From positions 65,256 to 129,255 of the forward strand of contig NW_001799233.1 in NCBI RefSeq assembly GCF_000165425.1: a stretch of DNA of 64,000 nucleotides. Direction: 5' to 3'. Shown here piece by piece: positions 35,207 to 49,773 of this stretch. The notes beneath the pieces are model-generated. The model saw nothing but the letters and a program-made list of their open reading frames with translations, made no database searches and was not told the origin of the DNA. This DNA comes from Paramecium tetraurelia (taxonomy: Eukaryota > Ciliophora > Oligohymenophorea > Peniculida > Parameciidae). Position numbers and translations under genes: made by a program. Every line of letters starts with the position of its first letter. Position 1 is the first letter of the stretch.

Positions 35207-36320
35207 TTAAACAAACTATTATATGTATGTATATTTAATTTTCATCTCTAATTAATATTTACTTAAAATAATAAAATCATCATTGAAAATATGTGCAAAA
35301 ATATGTTTAGCATTTTCAAATAAGAATTCAAGTTTATAAAATTGGAGTATAAGATTATTAGATTAACAATTCTAATAATAAATTAGATTTAATTTTATTG
35401 AATAAAATGATAAAGGACTTATTTTTTATGAAGTTCCACTTTGGATCTGCATTTTTAATAAATTTTAACCAGACTATTATTTTATTAGATCTGGATTATG
35501 ATTTATATCTTTCTATATTATTAAATGTTTAGAATATGGTCGTTGATAATTTTTGTACAAACTTTTGTCTACCTATTTGTTAGTATATTCTTAGAAGTTA
35601 TTCACAGTACTATATCATGATCATATAAAATAACAAGGTAATATAGGTAAATTTATTAGGAGAAAAGACTTAAAAAATGGGATTGAATATTTTACATGAT
35701 TATATTTTTTTCTTATGAAAAAATAAAAATAAAAAATTTCTTCTCTATCACTTGTTAAATCTTGAAATTATAATTTGATATCTTACAAACTTATTACGAT
35801 TTACATGCATTCTTATTATAATGAAAAACAATAAAATAGTATCTTAATTTCGAATCGATTCAATTGTTTATATACAATATAAATAAAAATAATTTTATAG
35901 TGAGTATTAATAGTGAGATACAGTATTTATAATTACTAATCAGTTAAGCTTATGTCACTAAAATAGATAGCAATATTAAATAATACTTGGTTTAATTTGT
36001 TCAATTTAATCAAAGAATATATCGAATTTTTTGCAAGTATAAAATGTTATGGAAAATAATTAAAAATAGCATTTTTATTAAACAAAACACATTGACTTAT
36101 TCCTTAATCCAACTTACTTATTCAATTAATTATATAAACTCTAATATTATTGAGTTGGGTGATATAAAAATGAATTTAATAATTCTATTAAAATAAAATA
36201 GATAGTAATCTGGATATTAGGAACTAACAAAGAATACTTAATTATATTTTTAACTTATGATAGAATCGTTTTTGAATAATTGAAAACAACTCCTACACCT
36301 TTTTAACTCCACATATTTTA
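35207..36320. other. Long AT-rich intergenic region
   Basis: About 1.1 kb with no convincing gene. Only short frames are open, such as one of 37 codons starting MNLIILLKQNR near 36,170. No RNA gene or repeat recognised. Confidence 0.45.
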
Positions 36321-36530
36321 ATGCCTGTTTATTTAATTTATAATTCACATGGAGCCATATCATTGTTATTTAAATTAGAAATAAAGGTAAATTAAGTAGG
36401 AAAAATAACGATTTATAATCAGGTGAAAGTTGTATTTAGGGAATAACATTGTAGTTGGAGTTTTGAATAAGATACTTATGGCTTTAATTTTATAAATAAA
36501 TCCATTTAATTTGTCAATCATCAAATATGA
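36321..36530 (+). CDS. Small ORF, possible first part of the following gene
   Basis: 69 codons starting MPVYLIYNSHGAISLLFKLE, ending at TGA 36528-36530 that overlaps the ATG of the next ORF (ATGA). The opening resembles the first beta strands of small longin-like trafficking proteins (xxxxIYNxxG), but this is only a resemblance. The two ORFs may be one gene interrupted by an intron that I did not find. Confidence 0.35.
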
Positions 36531-36916
36531 TAATACTTAATAGTTCACCAAATCCAAATTTATAAGGTCAATATGGATTAGATCACAGCTCAAGGTTAGA
36601 GAAGTATATTAAATAATATTATGATAGAGCTGAACAGAACCAATTAAAATACTATGTGAATGCTTATGATTGTGAATACTTCATTTAATTGAGCATTATA
36701 AGCAATTTGGTTCCAGTCATTTTATAGAAACTTAAGGATGATAGCTGGAAAATCGAATTGATTCATATTGGATATATACCCCCTCCCTCTAAAGACTATG
36801 ATCCAGACGCGCTCTTGCAATAGGTTTTATGTGAGATCCTAAATCCAAAGGAAGAGAGTAAGAAACTCGATATATCTCAGGAGATAACCATTACTTATTA
36901 CTAAGAGGATTTGTGA
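36527..36916 (+). CDS. Hypothetical protein
   Basis: 129 codons, starting MIILNSSPNPNLQGQYGLDH. Good protein composition: LEKYIKQYYDRAEQNQLKYY, ELIHIGYIPPPSKDYDPDAL and SKKLDISQEITITYYQEDL. It stops at TGA 36914-36916. Downstream pieces to ~37,420 (SFDQFIELYDNIKQIIQTRC; KMRMAILPQQAQTIHDYIYH) are also protein-like and could be further exons. Not recognised. Confidence 0.45.
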
Positions 36917-38356
36917 TATTATTTAAGGGGCATTTTGATTAAGAATTGCTTATTTTTCTAATAATTGCTCCAATAAGTATTGGTTTGAGAGTCTTACGAT
37001 TGAATTTAATATAAACCTATATCCATTAGAATGGATTAATGGGTAGCCTTGTTTTTAGTAAACTTATCTACCAAATTTTGTAGCCATTTGAAAAATTATA
37101 TACAAGTTAAAATATTTGATATCCTCAGGTTTCTTTTGATCAATTCATTGAGTTATACGATAATATTAAATAGATAATTTAAACTAGATGTTAGATTATC
37201 TAGTCTAAGAATCAAATGTATAATAATTCCTTCCTCTGTATTAAAAAGATGAGAATGGCAATTCTCCCATAGCAGGCCCAGACGATTCATGATTATATTT
37301 ATCATAATGCATAAACTATCTTATTTAAAATTTTCATTGAATTAATAATTTATATAATATATAAGATTATATTTTTAAGTTATTTATATATAGTCATAAA
37401 TAGCTCTTTTTGGCTATTTAAAGTCAAAATTTAATTATCTTAACTTCAAGGTATATATTAAGATGAGTTTTTGATGTTTTAAGCAACCAACCTAAAAGGC
37501 TATAGAATATCAGTGAATTGACGCTTAATTTTATAAATAGATTTCTTATCATCAAACTTTTCATTTAATTTAAGAATTGAACCTTTGAGGTTATCTGTGA
37601 TAACTTGAATTAAGTTGAAACTTAAAGGAATGTATATTTTAAGATAAATTTACTAAAATAATCCAAATAATATGGTTGTATGTGTTCAATATTATCATAT
37701 TAGTATATTTAATAATAGGAAATTTAAGTTAAATTTAATATTTTGGTTAATATATATCAAACATTCAAATAATAAATAATAATAAATGACATACTTTTAC
37801 TATTTAATAATAGAAGCTAACTTGTAGAGATAAGACAAACAGAATAACTTTCACACAAAATTTTGTAAAAAATAATTGCTTTAGAATAAAATTTAATTAC
37901 AACATATTTTTAATGGTTTTAATTAACAATTTTTCAATAATAAAATTTTTTGTAATTTGAGGAATAAAGAAGAAGTAATCATTAAATCTATTTTCTTCAA
38001 TAATACCCAAACTCATTTCTTATTCAAAAATAATAATCTAAGGGTGTTAAATTTTTGAAACAATAAAAGGTAAAATCATAAGGAAGATTGAAATTGCTTT
38101 GTTTTTAATAAGTGTGATATTGAATACCTTCGGAGATTGAATCTTATTATTTATATTTAATTATAATTTTTGAAGAGAAGTGGAAAAATTTCTAAAATAG
38201 AAAAACAAGTATATTGTTGATATTAGAGTAGTAGATTCTATTAGAAGGGCAATAAAAATAATAATAATAATAAGATCATCACATTTAGGTATATTTCAAA
38301 TATGGATATGATTAATTAAAATATTCAAATAATTTTATAATATAAATAATAATAAA
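36917..38356. other. Region with possible terminal exon, then AT-rich DNA
   Basis: From 36,917 to ~37,420 there are coding-like pieces probably belonging to the gene starting at 36527. The remaining ~900 bp up to the stop of the giant gene is very AT-rich with only short frames; nothing recognised. Confidence 0.4.
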
Positions 38357-41300
38357 TCATATTCTTCTTGATTGAATGACTTTAACAGCCTTTTTGACAA
38401 CATCTAAAATTACTGTTAAGTTTAAGGATTTCAATTTCTCTTCTGCTGCTTATTTATTCAATCCCAATCCTCCAATCATAGGTAAGGCAGCATTAACAAT
38501 TGCTGCAAAAGTACCTGGTATAGCAAATGCTTAAACTCCGATCAGTATGAATGCCAATACAATGACTAAGTATACTATTAAAACAATAAGTCCTTTGATT
38601 AACATTGGTTTAGAAATTCCTAAATATTCTAAGCTTAGGAACATAGTTTAGACTGAAATTTCTTGCATGATTTCTTTAAATTCATAGAAATCTATCATGC
38701 AAGTCGAGATGTTTACTTAATCACCCTTGATAGTAACTAACACCTCTCTAAATTTATGCTCTGTAATTTCTATGTTAATTCTTCTTAAAAATTCAATCAC
38801 ATCATTAGCTTTAACTTGTCTCTAACCATTCTTATCCAAAACTCTAAACATATCTTCATATTATAATTCTCGGTTGTCATTTAATTTACTCATAACTGAA
38901 TTCATGTATTGCATAGTTCTAACTGTATTTGGATTGACTAAAGAGGCCATCTTCTCTTTAATCAATTATTGAGGTGATTACAAACCTACTTAAAAGTCTT
39001 TCATTAAGTTAATTAGAAGCTAACTATTTGACTGAGATATTTTCATGACTTAAAAGAACTCTGATGTAACTTCATTGAATTTCTTATATTTAATGGCAAT
39101 GATGGCTTCGATGCACTTAACCAATATTTGTAAATCCTTTTCTTATTTTTGTCCAAACATAGGTTCTAAGACTGGCTTAACAGCTTTTAGCAATTCTCTC
39201 TCATTCATTTCTTTTGCATCATCCAATGACTTAATCATTTTTTATGCATTGGATGCAATCAAAAACAATTAGGCCAATGGGATATTATCAAACTTCTTAT
39301 CATATAACTGTTGATTGCTGAAACACCCTTTCTAGATTTACTATGGCAACTCTTTCAATTTTTCGATGTCTTCAGTTTAATAAAATAGGAATATCATTTT
39401 AATGATCTCTCCAATTTCTTTGTAATTAGACAATAAGGTGGATATAGCTTTAAGGAACTTTTCTCCTTTAATATCTTTTGGATCTGATAAACCACTGAAC
39501 ATAATAATGGTACCCTCGATAACTTCTTTTTAATCTTTCAAAGCTTCAATCTTAGTGATTTCAGATATAAATTATTTCAAAATCTTTTGTTCTGGGTCTG
39601 CATGAATTTTGTTATTATATAATAATTCAAGTAAACTTTGAATTATTATTTATTGAGGAGGTGGAAGTTATGAAATATCAAACACTTTCCCTTTTAAGAA
39701 TTCAAAGAATTATTAGAGTTGACTTTCTTAATTTTGTCTGCACCACGCCAAGAATGCCTCCTTATAAAAACCGATATTCTTTTCTGTAATGGCTGATTCG
39801 GAATTGTTATCTTTGCTGCTAACCTCATAAAATTTGTTTAACATAGATGAAAAGTCTTCTAGATTAGCTGCTTCAATAAAATTTGAAGAGAAATTAGTGA
39901 ATTAAGTGAATGGTTCTTTGTTCTTTTCTATAATTGAACCTAGCCATAATATTGGATACAATAACACATTCATAAGTTTGACATTATCAACATCGCTAAT
40001 AGTAGGAAGATTTGATACATGAGCAATTGAACTCAAGGATACTAGAATGTTTGAGTATTTTGAGAATTATCCTAAGTTATTTTTCTCCATAATTTGATAA
40101 GATTTTGAAATTAAGACATTTATGTTTTTAGAATGATCTACTTCGATGATAGCTTTGGCAAGATTCCATGCACTTTTATTTCTTTCATCTTATAAAACGT
40201 CAATTTTATCTTCAAATTTTGCAAAGTTAGCATTTGATTTATCACCTTTAAATAACAATTACAAAATAAATTGGATAACAAATATTAATTATTCTTGTCC
40301 TTTTCTATCTATATTGAATACTTTAATTAATATTTCTAAGAATCCACTTTATTAATTATCTGCTAATACTTCAGTCTTTCCTTCGAATACAAAATTTAGA
40401 TATTGAATCAGTTTATTGGTACTCTCCTCTGGAAACTCTTCTTTATCCTTGATGAAAGTATTCATGAGTGCAGTTTCAATAAACTTAATCAAGTTCTAAT
40501 TCATCTAAGTCTTGAGTATTTATTGGAATGATTAAGATGATACTTGTTATCTGTCTAACAAAGGACTTCTTAATCCAAAGTTCTTGAATTAAAGCAATAG
40601 CTCAATAATAAAAGTGCTAATCATTCTTTCAGATAACAATCCAGTCTCTACACGTTCTTATTCTCTACTGAATGCAATCAGTGCGTACCATGCTTCCACA
40701 TCACCCAAGAAGCATCTTATCATCAATTTTAATGGTGATTTAATTGATGACTAGATTTCATTACAACCTTATATTAATTCATCAATTCCTAAATTCAAGA
40801 GATGACTATTGTTTTTAAATTAAACTTGATCTTCCTAGCTTAAATTTTCATATTAATCTCCTATTGAATAATACAAATAACATGCTGGTACTCTGGTAGC
40901 TAATGATGAGAATTTTCCAGAAGCTTTTGAGTTTTCTAATTGAACTCTGACTAACATTAACATAACTGCATCCATTATTATAAAATCATTTCCCCAAGTT
41001 TTAGTAATAAATTAAGTGTTCATAGCTTTTGGATTATAAAATAGATCTACTAAAGGCTTTAACTCTTTTCTCTCTGTTTCATTTAAAGTTAAACCCAATA
41101 AGTTATCGATCAACTAATTTAAATTTACAGGCATTTTTTGTTTAGTTCCTCTAAATTTAGGTTAAGCTCTTTATTTGCTATCAACAAGAGAAAGTGCATC
41201 AAAGAATTTAAAGGCTGTTTCTTTGTTTTATTAATTCTATTACTATGGAGGGTTTTCATTTTCCTTTGAAGCAACAGTGTATTGTCCAGCATAGTATTGG

Positions 41301-44300
41301 ATTAATGAAATCATGATTTGCTGAATTTATTCTGAAGATTAATCACTCTCCAAAACTTCAATTTCACTTTGTTTAAATATTTACTTTTTAATCAATTCTA
41401 AAGATTTGTCCCAATATTTAGACCTTACGTATCCATATTGGGAGATATTCAACTGGGTCAATTTATTAATCAAGGAATATTGCAGTTATAATTTCTATAA
41501 TTCTTTTGGTAAGCTTTTAGCCATTTCTTCAAAGTATTCTTTTTGATTAGTTTTGTTGGATTTGCTATTGATATAGATCATTGAAATTGCTGGAATAATT
41601 CCTCTTTCATCATTTTTAAACAATGAAGTCCAAAACTAATTGTAATTTTCGAATTCAAGTTTATTGTCTATTTATCCATTATTATCTGGTAAAACTCTGT
41701 AAAATACTTAGCAATATTCTTCATATTATTTGTTGAAGTATTCAGAAAGATCATTAAAACTATCACTTTTTTAATTAGTGTAATTAGACTTTGTACCTCT
41801 TATTTCTAATAGAGGATCACTGATTCCAGGATATAATATTCCTTCCATTTTAACAAAGTCAATTTGTTTTTGAGATCTTAATTTTGTAGTATCGAATATT
41901 CCTAAAGTTAATAATTTCACCAGTGCTGGTTTGTTCAAATTAGCAAGATTTTTGTTATCATAAAAGTATAAATATTTTTCAAAGACAGTAAAGGCCATAT
42001 TGATGCAAAATTAACCTTTTACATATTAAGATAGAGCTGAATCCTTTCTCTTTTTTATTTATCTCATTTATTTTAATTAATAAATCAGAATAATTGATGA
42101 TAACGGGAAATAGTATTGCACTTTACCTTTTGCACTTCCTTTTATAAAGGCTTCAATCACATTATACTAACTCAAAGTTAATTTAAGGTTATTCAGTAAA
42201 CTTTCAATCAATTCAGGAGTCAGTCTTTCATTTTATGAATTCTTTAAAGTTTCAAATTCAATTATTTTTATTAAACTTAATGCATCATATTCAAAATTAT
42301 TGAATTTATTCATGAAATCCTTGATCACCTATTAGTTACGAGTTGACTCTGATTACAGTATCTATTATAAGCATGGATTAGAATTTTGATTCTCATTAAA
42401 TATTGCAGTAACTAATACTGGATTAATGCCAGCTGCCAATTATAATAGACTGAAAGCTTCTTAAACATCTTAGTCGCTAGTTTAAGCTACTTAAAGTAAG
42501 GCTTTTTCAACAGATTTTTAAGATAATCTCTCGAGAGTGTCGGATCTATTTCTAATTTATTCTGGTTATTTGTCTTTATACCAATCAAATTTATCATATT
42601 TACCAATTCCTGCAATAGCTGCTGCAAATATTGCTGCTGGTTCTTATTGATCAAGTATTTGAATTCTGTTTAATAAATATAAGAAATTGGTTGGTCTAGG
42701 ATGAGAGAACCAATGTAAGACTTCTAGAACTTCTGTTTGTCCAAGATCATTTTATTATCCTTATTGTTTCTTATTCTCTTTATCTTGTTTGAATACTTCC
42801 GCTCTTTACTCAGCCAAAGAATTAAAATTATCTTACAATTCTTTCCAAGATTCTCTTTTTACTAGCTGTCTCTTAAATGCAAAGAAGACTTTGAATAATC
42901 TTGAAGCAGTGGGATTTTGTTCCATTTTTAATTTGATTGTCAATGACTTCGAATCCATAGAATTTGACTCTAGAATACCAGACAAATCAATCAAAGGACT
43001 TACTTCCTTGATTCCGAATTTCTTTTCTATTAATTAATGAACTTTTGGATCTGATAACAATTTTTATTTATTTTCTGACACTAAGGCAGATACTAAAAAT
43101 TATGCAAATTTGATTGCTTCTTCATCTAAGTCAAAGATATTCACCAAGACATCATAATCTGGTTTTGGAGTCATCAAACTGAATAATCCTTAGATAGCAT
43201 TTTGATTGGGTTTCTCCGAACTCAAAACAGTACTAAAATAGGTTTAAAGGAGTTCCATGAAACAATCCAAATCTGAGCTAATGAAATATTTCAATTATTA
43301 AGTCGCCCAAATTAATTATTTGTAAGAACTATCATTTTCATTGACTGCTTATTGAGTAACAAAGCCTCTAACAATAGCCAATACTTTCTTGAAAAACTTT
43401 CTAAATTTATTTTCTTTGATGAAATCGCAATATTTAGTTAAGAAGGCCAACACATTTTCATAATTCTTATCCATTAATCCAGATATGAATTTCTAGAGAT
43501 CATCGGTCTAGTTTTGATATCGATCAGCAAATTAAGTTCCTTAGGGTTTTGGATATAATTAAAATAAGATATCTTTAATTGCTTTATCTCTAATTGAAGT
43601 ATTCTGATTAAACATCATTTTAACAAACTTCTCAGAAAATGGTATTAAATCTTAAAGACTTTTCACCTATTCATAGTTCAATTTTGAATTTTAGTTAACT
43701 ACAACTGGAGAAAACTCAAACTTTTTTTTGTCACTATTCTCTATTTTAAATTTATCTAATTCGTATTTAATGTAATTGAATATGTCGCTATATAGAGAGG
43801 TGCTTATTGCTTGTCTTGTTTGGAAAATTTAGTTAATAAATAAGTTCTGCAATTTCTAGAATTAGTAGGGTATAGTATTAGGCAATTGGAAGGATGCAAT
43901 ATTTTATTCAACATCGATTACTTTTTGAAGTTCTATTTATATTTTGTTAAGATCAATGCTCTCATATGATTTGGGATGATAACTAATAAAGTATTTAATA
44001 GCTTTTGATATGCTAGATGCATCCTTGAATGAAAGAAGTACTAGCAAATTCTTGAATGGCTCAACCTTCAATCCATTAAGTAAAGGGGAATTTAAAGTGT
44101 TATTAGATAGAACACCTTACTACTATTCTAAAATCATGTATAAGTATTCTAATTTCAGAGGTATTTGGTTGGATAATTCAGCTAAGAAATCTGCCTTTTA
44201 TTGTTTATTTGATTTTTCATCTCTTAGGGATTTCTTGAGGAAAGTAAAGAATGTAACTTTTTCAGTTTTATAGTAATTTACTAATTGATCCTCATTATCA

Positions 44301-47300
44301 TCTGGTTATTGATTAACATAAAGTTGAAGCTTCTAATCATTATCCCATATTTTATTAATTTCCTCCTTCAATCCTTTTGGATCTCTATTCATTTCATCAT
44401 AGAATTATTTACCAAACATTTACTTTTTTGCCATTGCCAAATAGAGTTTAAATTTTGAGTCATCAGTAACATAGTCCTTCAAACTTTTATCTAATATTTT
44501 TTCAATTGCTAAAAATCCATTGAATACTCTAAACATTCCTTTGGAAGAAAAGATTATTTCCAATAGTTTATCAACTAATCCTTTGTACACGTATTTATAT
44601 TAGCATAAGAATATCAAGATATCTTCGAAATTAGTTTTTGAAAGCAATTCAAAAATGAATTTGACTTGGAACATATGGCTCTCTAAACTTTTTGATGTAA
44701 TTTTAACTAATTCATAGTAAATAGCATCATGATAAATGGTATCTTAAATTTCATTTCTTATGGTTAAAATTAATCCGATCACAGCATTTTCAGAGATCTA
44801 GAATGCTAATGAGATTAATTCAATTATGTCTCTATTATTTAATTTGTCTTTTCTTTATATAATCTAGGTGGCAGGTTTAGAGAAGATCTAATCACTCCAT
44901 GCGTCCGCCTAATTTTAAGCAGATTTACTTTCACTTTCACTATTATTTTTGTCTAAAATGCTTGATGACCATAAAAATCTACTGGATACAAACAAGATGT
45001 CAAATATTAATTCATGAGACTTACCTTGTAAATTGATAGGTAACTCTTATTTCCAATTTTTAGTACATAATTACAAAGCCGAAAATCCAACATTTAATAA
45101 ACCATTATGTTATTCCAATAATTTCTCGAAATACTCTTCATTTTCTCCATCATCTCCTGGATAAATTTATGAAAATAGTTTCACTAAATCTGAAAGAGGT
45201 GGTTTATCATTCTTTAGGAATTTGACAGCAAAGAGTATGAATATTTCAAATTTGGTTTTTAGTGTTTGATCCATATTGTCCTTTAAGAAATATTTATCAC
45301 ATAGTCTAATAATGACTCCTGCTTATTCAGTGGGAGTCAATTACATCTCTTTATCAATAAATAAGGATTATTGCTTAGAAAATAGGAGTTGATAAACTGC
45401 AGCTAAATCTTGATCAATGTTAAATAAGGATAGTAATTATTTAATTAATCCTTATTTTGCTTCTTCAACATTGTTATTTTCACTTAAGGATTGAGCATAT
45501 TAAAATATCATTTCTAAAGCTTACAAAGGAATTGGAGAAATGGCAACAAAGTCTTTGAGGTTTTCAAATAGTTTTTTAACCTAAACTAATATATTTTTAG
45601 GTGTGCTATCCATCATTAAATTAAATAGGGAAAGCATTACACTTTTGAATGCCTATTGACTTGCTCCTTTGTCTTCTATCTATGTTTATAACATCATGCC
45701 ATCAACAACAGCATCAAGTAAAAACACACTAATCATAGGTAAGTGAACTTGTAATTCCCTTCTCTACTCTTCTGGAGTCTTTTTAGAAAATACCCGACTC
45801 AATTTAACAGATGTTGCATAAATCCATTTAACAATTCCAGCTGGTATTTTGTTTTAACTTTAAATTTATATTTGATTCGCCAATGGGTCGATAATTTCCT
45901 CAAACTTTACAAAGTTAACCTTAACTAATTATTCAGCTATGATTTCAGGTACTTCGAATTAATCCTTTGCGATTCTTATAAACTTCTCACAAGCCTTTTG
46001 AATAAATTTATCCTTAATTTGTTTGAAATTGATTTAATCCTAATTTAAATCAGTAGATCCCGCATTATCGATCATCCCTTAAGTTAGAATACACAATTCA
46101 TTGAGTTCTTCACCAAAACCTAGGTTTTCAGCCATCTCTTTAGCTGAATCCATATTGGTTGAATTAATGATAGTAGTTGATAAATCTGATAACTTTTAGA
46201 TTTCTTTTATTATAGCTGCAGCCAACGATCCAAAAGTCCTCAAGTAGATATCATTAATTATTTTCTTGATTTCATTGCAAGCTTATTCATAGGTTGACTT
46301 GATCTAAGATATCTAAGCAGCAACAAAAGCAACTAAGGACAAGGCAGATGATGAGTACACGAGATAAAAATTAGGATTGATTATTGCTCCCAACAGTAAC
46401 CATACGATAATTAATCCAAAATAAAAGAATACACTGAATGCCAATATTAAGAATTGTATCCATTAAAACCAATTGAAATATTTCATTAATTTGTTCTAGT
46501 ACAACTTAAACTCCCACATATAACCAACTTCATCTGGGAAATATGATAATAAGTATTTAACACTCTAGAATAAGAATGTAATGATCGCATAATAAGCCAA
46601 TAACACACCTAAGGCTAAGACCCAATAATCCAAAATGCCGAAGTAGTTAGTTATAGTCCATGGTCTACTTAAAGCATCATCCATGAATAGTAAATTCTTT
46701 GGATCATAAATGGAGAAGGGTGAGTAGGATGTGTTGATGATGATGATGAAATAAAGCAATGGGACAATTGTAATTGCAGTAACCAAAAAGTTGCCTAACA
46801 CCACAGTTATGTCTGATAATATCCAACCATTCATGTAAAGGGCATCAAAATAATCCATCAAGACATTTTCATCTACTTCTTCTCTATATGAATACTCTCT
46901 ATTGAAGATTCTGGTTTTGTAGTTAAAAATCAAGCTTTGAATAAACATGAAGGGATAGTTGTAATAAAATACGTTATTATTTAATTTTCTAGAACCCATA
47001 GTTTTAATTGGGTTTTATTAGAATCTATTTATTTCTGTGCTTCTTCTCAATAGAAATACTGGTTATTCAAGATAATAATCTTCAATAAATGGAATGTAAT
47101 GAGTGCATCTACCCAAAAACCTAATGTACCATGATTATCTTTATTGGATTCCAGTTTTGACTTTCCTTAATTCAAATGCCTTGAGATCTGAAATCAAGAG
47201 ACCATAATCATTTGAGATATCTTTAATATTGAATTGTTCAACCCTTAAAGTCTTTCCGCAGAATTTAATATATGCCTTTTCAAGTTTATCAGATGGAACA

Positions 47301-49773
47301 ATATCTGCAGGAATTCCTGTTAATAAACATTAGGTAGCCATAAAGAGTTCTAATGAATTTCCAGATGTTTTTTCTTCATCACTAAGTTCTTAATAAGATT
47401 TAGCATTAGGATTCAATTTGATTTTCGACAATATAAGCACATCCTCTTTCTCTGCAAATTCGAAGCCATATTATTCCAACAACTGTTCTTATTAAGATAA
47501 TGGTTCAATTGTAAGTTTGTTAAGGAAACAGAATTGTTCATATTGTTCTTTAACTTCTTCCTCATCTATATATAAATAGGATTTGTCCAAAGTTTGTTTA
47601 TAATATTATTCTGTTTATAATTAATTACTCTTTTTGAATAAAGTCTTGCAAAACATTTTTGGAGCACTTTTGAAGGATGATTATCCAAAGACATAAAATA
47701 CGTATGATAATACACCTAATAAAATAGGTGGATCCTTTTTAGAAGCGAGTTAATCTAATTTTTAGATCATTCTTTTTGCAATAGCTGCTAAATTATCTTT
47801 TGTACTTTGAGTGGTTGTTGCGCTATAATTTTAAAACTATGAAGAGGTTTCCAAAACATAAGTTTCTAGTCCTTGTAATGAAACAATCAATACAAATATA
47901 CAAACAATACCAAATATTAATGAGGACAACAATGATAAGGCGATTGCTGCTATGAAAAATGGATCATAGCTTAATGGTTAATAAACAATGTTATTAGCAA
48001 TATTTTGAATAGTTGACCAATTCTCATACTTTCCTCTTTGCTTTTCTTCCAATGGATCAAAACCAGGATAAGTAAGATTTTCATTTAGTGTTTCATTTTA
48101 CTTGACAAAATTATCTTTTTAAATGAATATAGCCTCTCCATAAGTAGTATTAAAAGTTCTCTTGATTAATTCTTAAATTTTTAATGTTTATCTTGCATTC
48201 AAAGCTGGATTCCAGGGACACATTCCTGGATCTGTGCTTACTTAGAAATGAGTAAATGTAGGATTCAAGAAAGTAGCTGAAAATGCAGATAACCACCATG
48301 GTTAAGAGGCTGCATATGATGGGTTACTGAAAAAGGACCAAAATGTACTATAAGTGTGTTGTAGTAAGTAGTGACCACCAACATCAAGTCTTACGGCAAC
48401 ATCTGCAGATCCACTATTATTCATAAATTGTTGTATTTTAAGGTGGGATTCTTAATCAAAATTTAAATTTCCAGACTTAAAAGGATAAGTCTCAAACCAT
48501 TCAAACTCATCAACTCCATCGATTAAGGGTTTACCTATACCAAAGAGGATGTTGGCATATATTGAACTTGAATTACCAATTACATTAATCTTTTGTTATG
48601 TATTGCAGGAGTCTTTTTCGCATAAATCCATTTAGCCAACACATGTCTTGGTAAGCATTTCCTGTTAATTTGCTTCTAAATAACAATTTTCTTAGGCCGT
48701 GTTTAAAATTTAATATGCGGTTGTACAAATAGCTTGTGATTATGATGAATAATTCAAAAAGTATGATTTAGTTGATTAAATGATGATATCTCCACTTAGC
48801 ATTCTGATGTTAGCCTCTGTGACTATGAAATGATTCAAAAACAAATTTCCTGTTGATTCTGAATGAAATATAAAATTTTGTGTTTTTATATTTCTCATAT
48901 TGATCTGCATTTTTGCCTTGGGCTCTGATGTCGCGTTGAACAATGTATTAACTGCTAATTCATCTTATCCAAATGCCATTACACATTCCGTTTCATATTT
49001 GCACAGTATTTTTAAATTATCAATTTATTTTGGCAGTTACAAATCAATTATACAAGTCCTTTGCTAAACGTATTTAAATATAGATACATCAGGATTTGGA
49101 TCATAAAATGTGAGATTAGCAACACCTGTGTCTAATATTTCACCCATAATTCGGAAATCATCTGAGCCATTCACTTACTGGCTCATACTTCCTTTTGCTT
49201 TAAATGAAAACTAACATATGTTTTTGTTAATATACCTTTAAATAGTCATCAGACTGGCTCACATTCAAAAAACAATTTCCAACATAGATATCAATATTGC
49301 TAGTATCCTTCAATGCACTCCAAGATGAGTTTTTCACTGTTACAAAATATCCCCATGCAAAAAATCCTACAACAAGACCTATAAATAAAATTTATAGTAT
49401 CAGTCTTGTCAATCTTCGAAGTAAAATCATTCCAGAATATATACTAGAATAGTGATCAATTTATACCTTTCTAAGCGACTCTCATTCTCTGCTTTGTTTG
49501 TTTTATTGCCTTCGCCTTATTTTTGTTGCTTGAATTGAATCATCCATTAATTCAATTAATTCTTGCTGCCTACAAGTTAGGCTTTTATTTTTTAATCGTC
49601 TTTCTATAAGTATATATTAAATCTCTTACTCCTATTTCCCCATAATTTATAAGTTCAAGGTCTTCTCTAGGGGTTGGCTTTTCTTTGTAACTTAATAATT
49701 CGTATTCAGCATATCCGCTTGGATATACCTTTACGGAAGTACCAGGAGTCTAGTTTTGTTCTGTGTTATTCAT
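38357..49773 (-). CDS. Giant multi-pass membrane protein with alpha-helical scaffold
   Basis: One reading frame of 11.4 kb, ~3,780 aa, with only three introns found (26, 23 and 25 nt), all in the first ~550 bp; the length then closes. The ATG is 49773 (MNNTEQNQTPGTSVKVYPSG). Membrane segments: ~residue 105 (ILQILFIGLVVGFFAWGYFV), ~595 (FFIAAIALSLLSSLIFGIVC), ~975-1110 (IVPLLYFIIIINT; YWVLALGVLLAYYAIITFLF; FLILAFSVFFYFGLIIVWLL) and ~3,710 (LIVLIVYLVIVLAFILIGVQ). Between the first two lies a probable lumenal/extracellular domain with conserved-looking Cys (CFLNVSQSDDY; TCVGQMDLCEKDSC). From ~1,110 to ~3,690 is a Leu/Phe/Lys-rich helical array resembling HEAT/ARM-type solenoids. No known family; function unknown. 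Confidence 0.75.

Noticed and set aside
46565-46999. Separate 144-aa membrane protein starting MGSRKLNNN
   Set aside because: The frame is open upstream through TAA/TAG Gln codons and is continuous with the giant membrane-protein gene.
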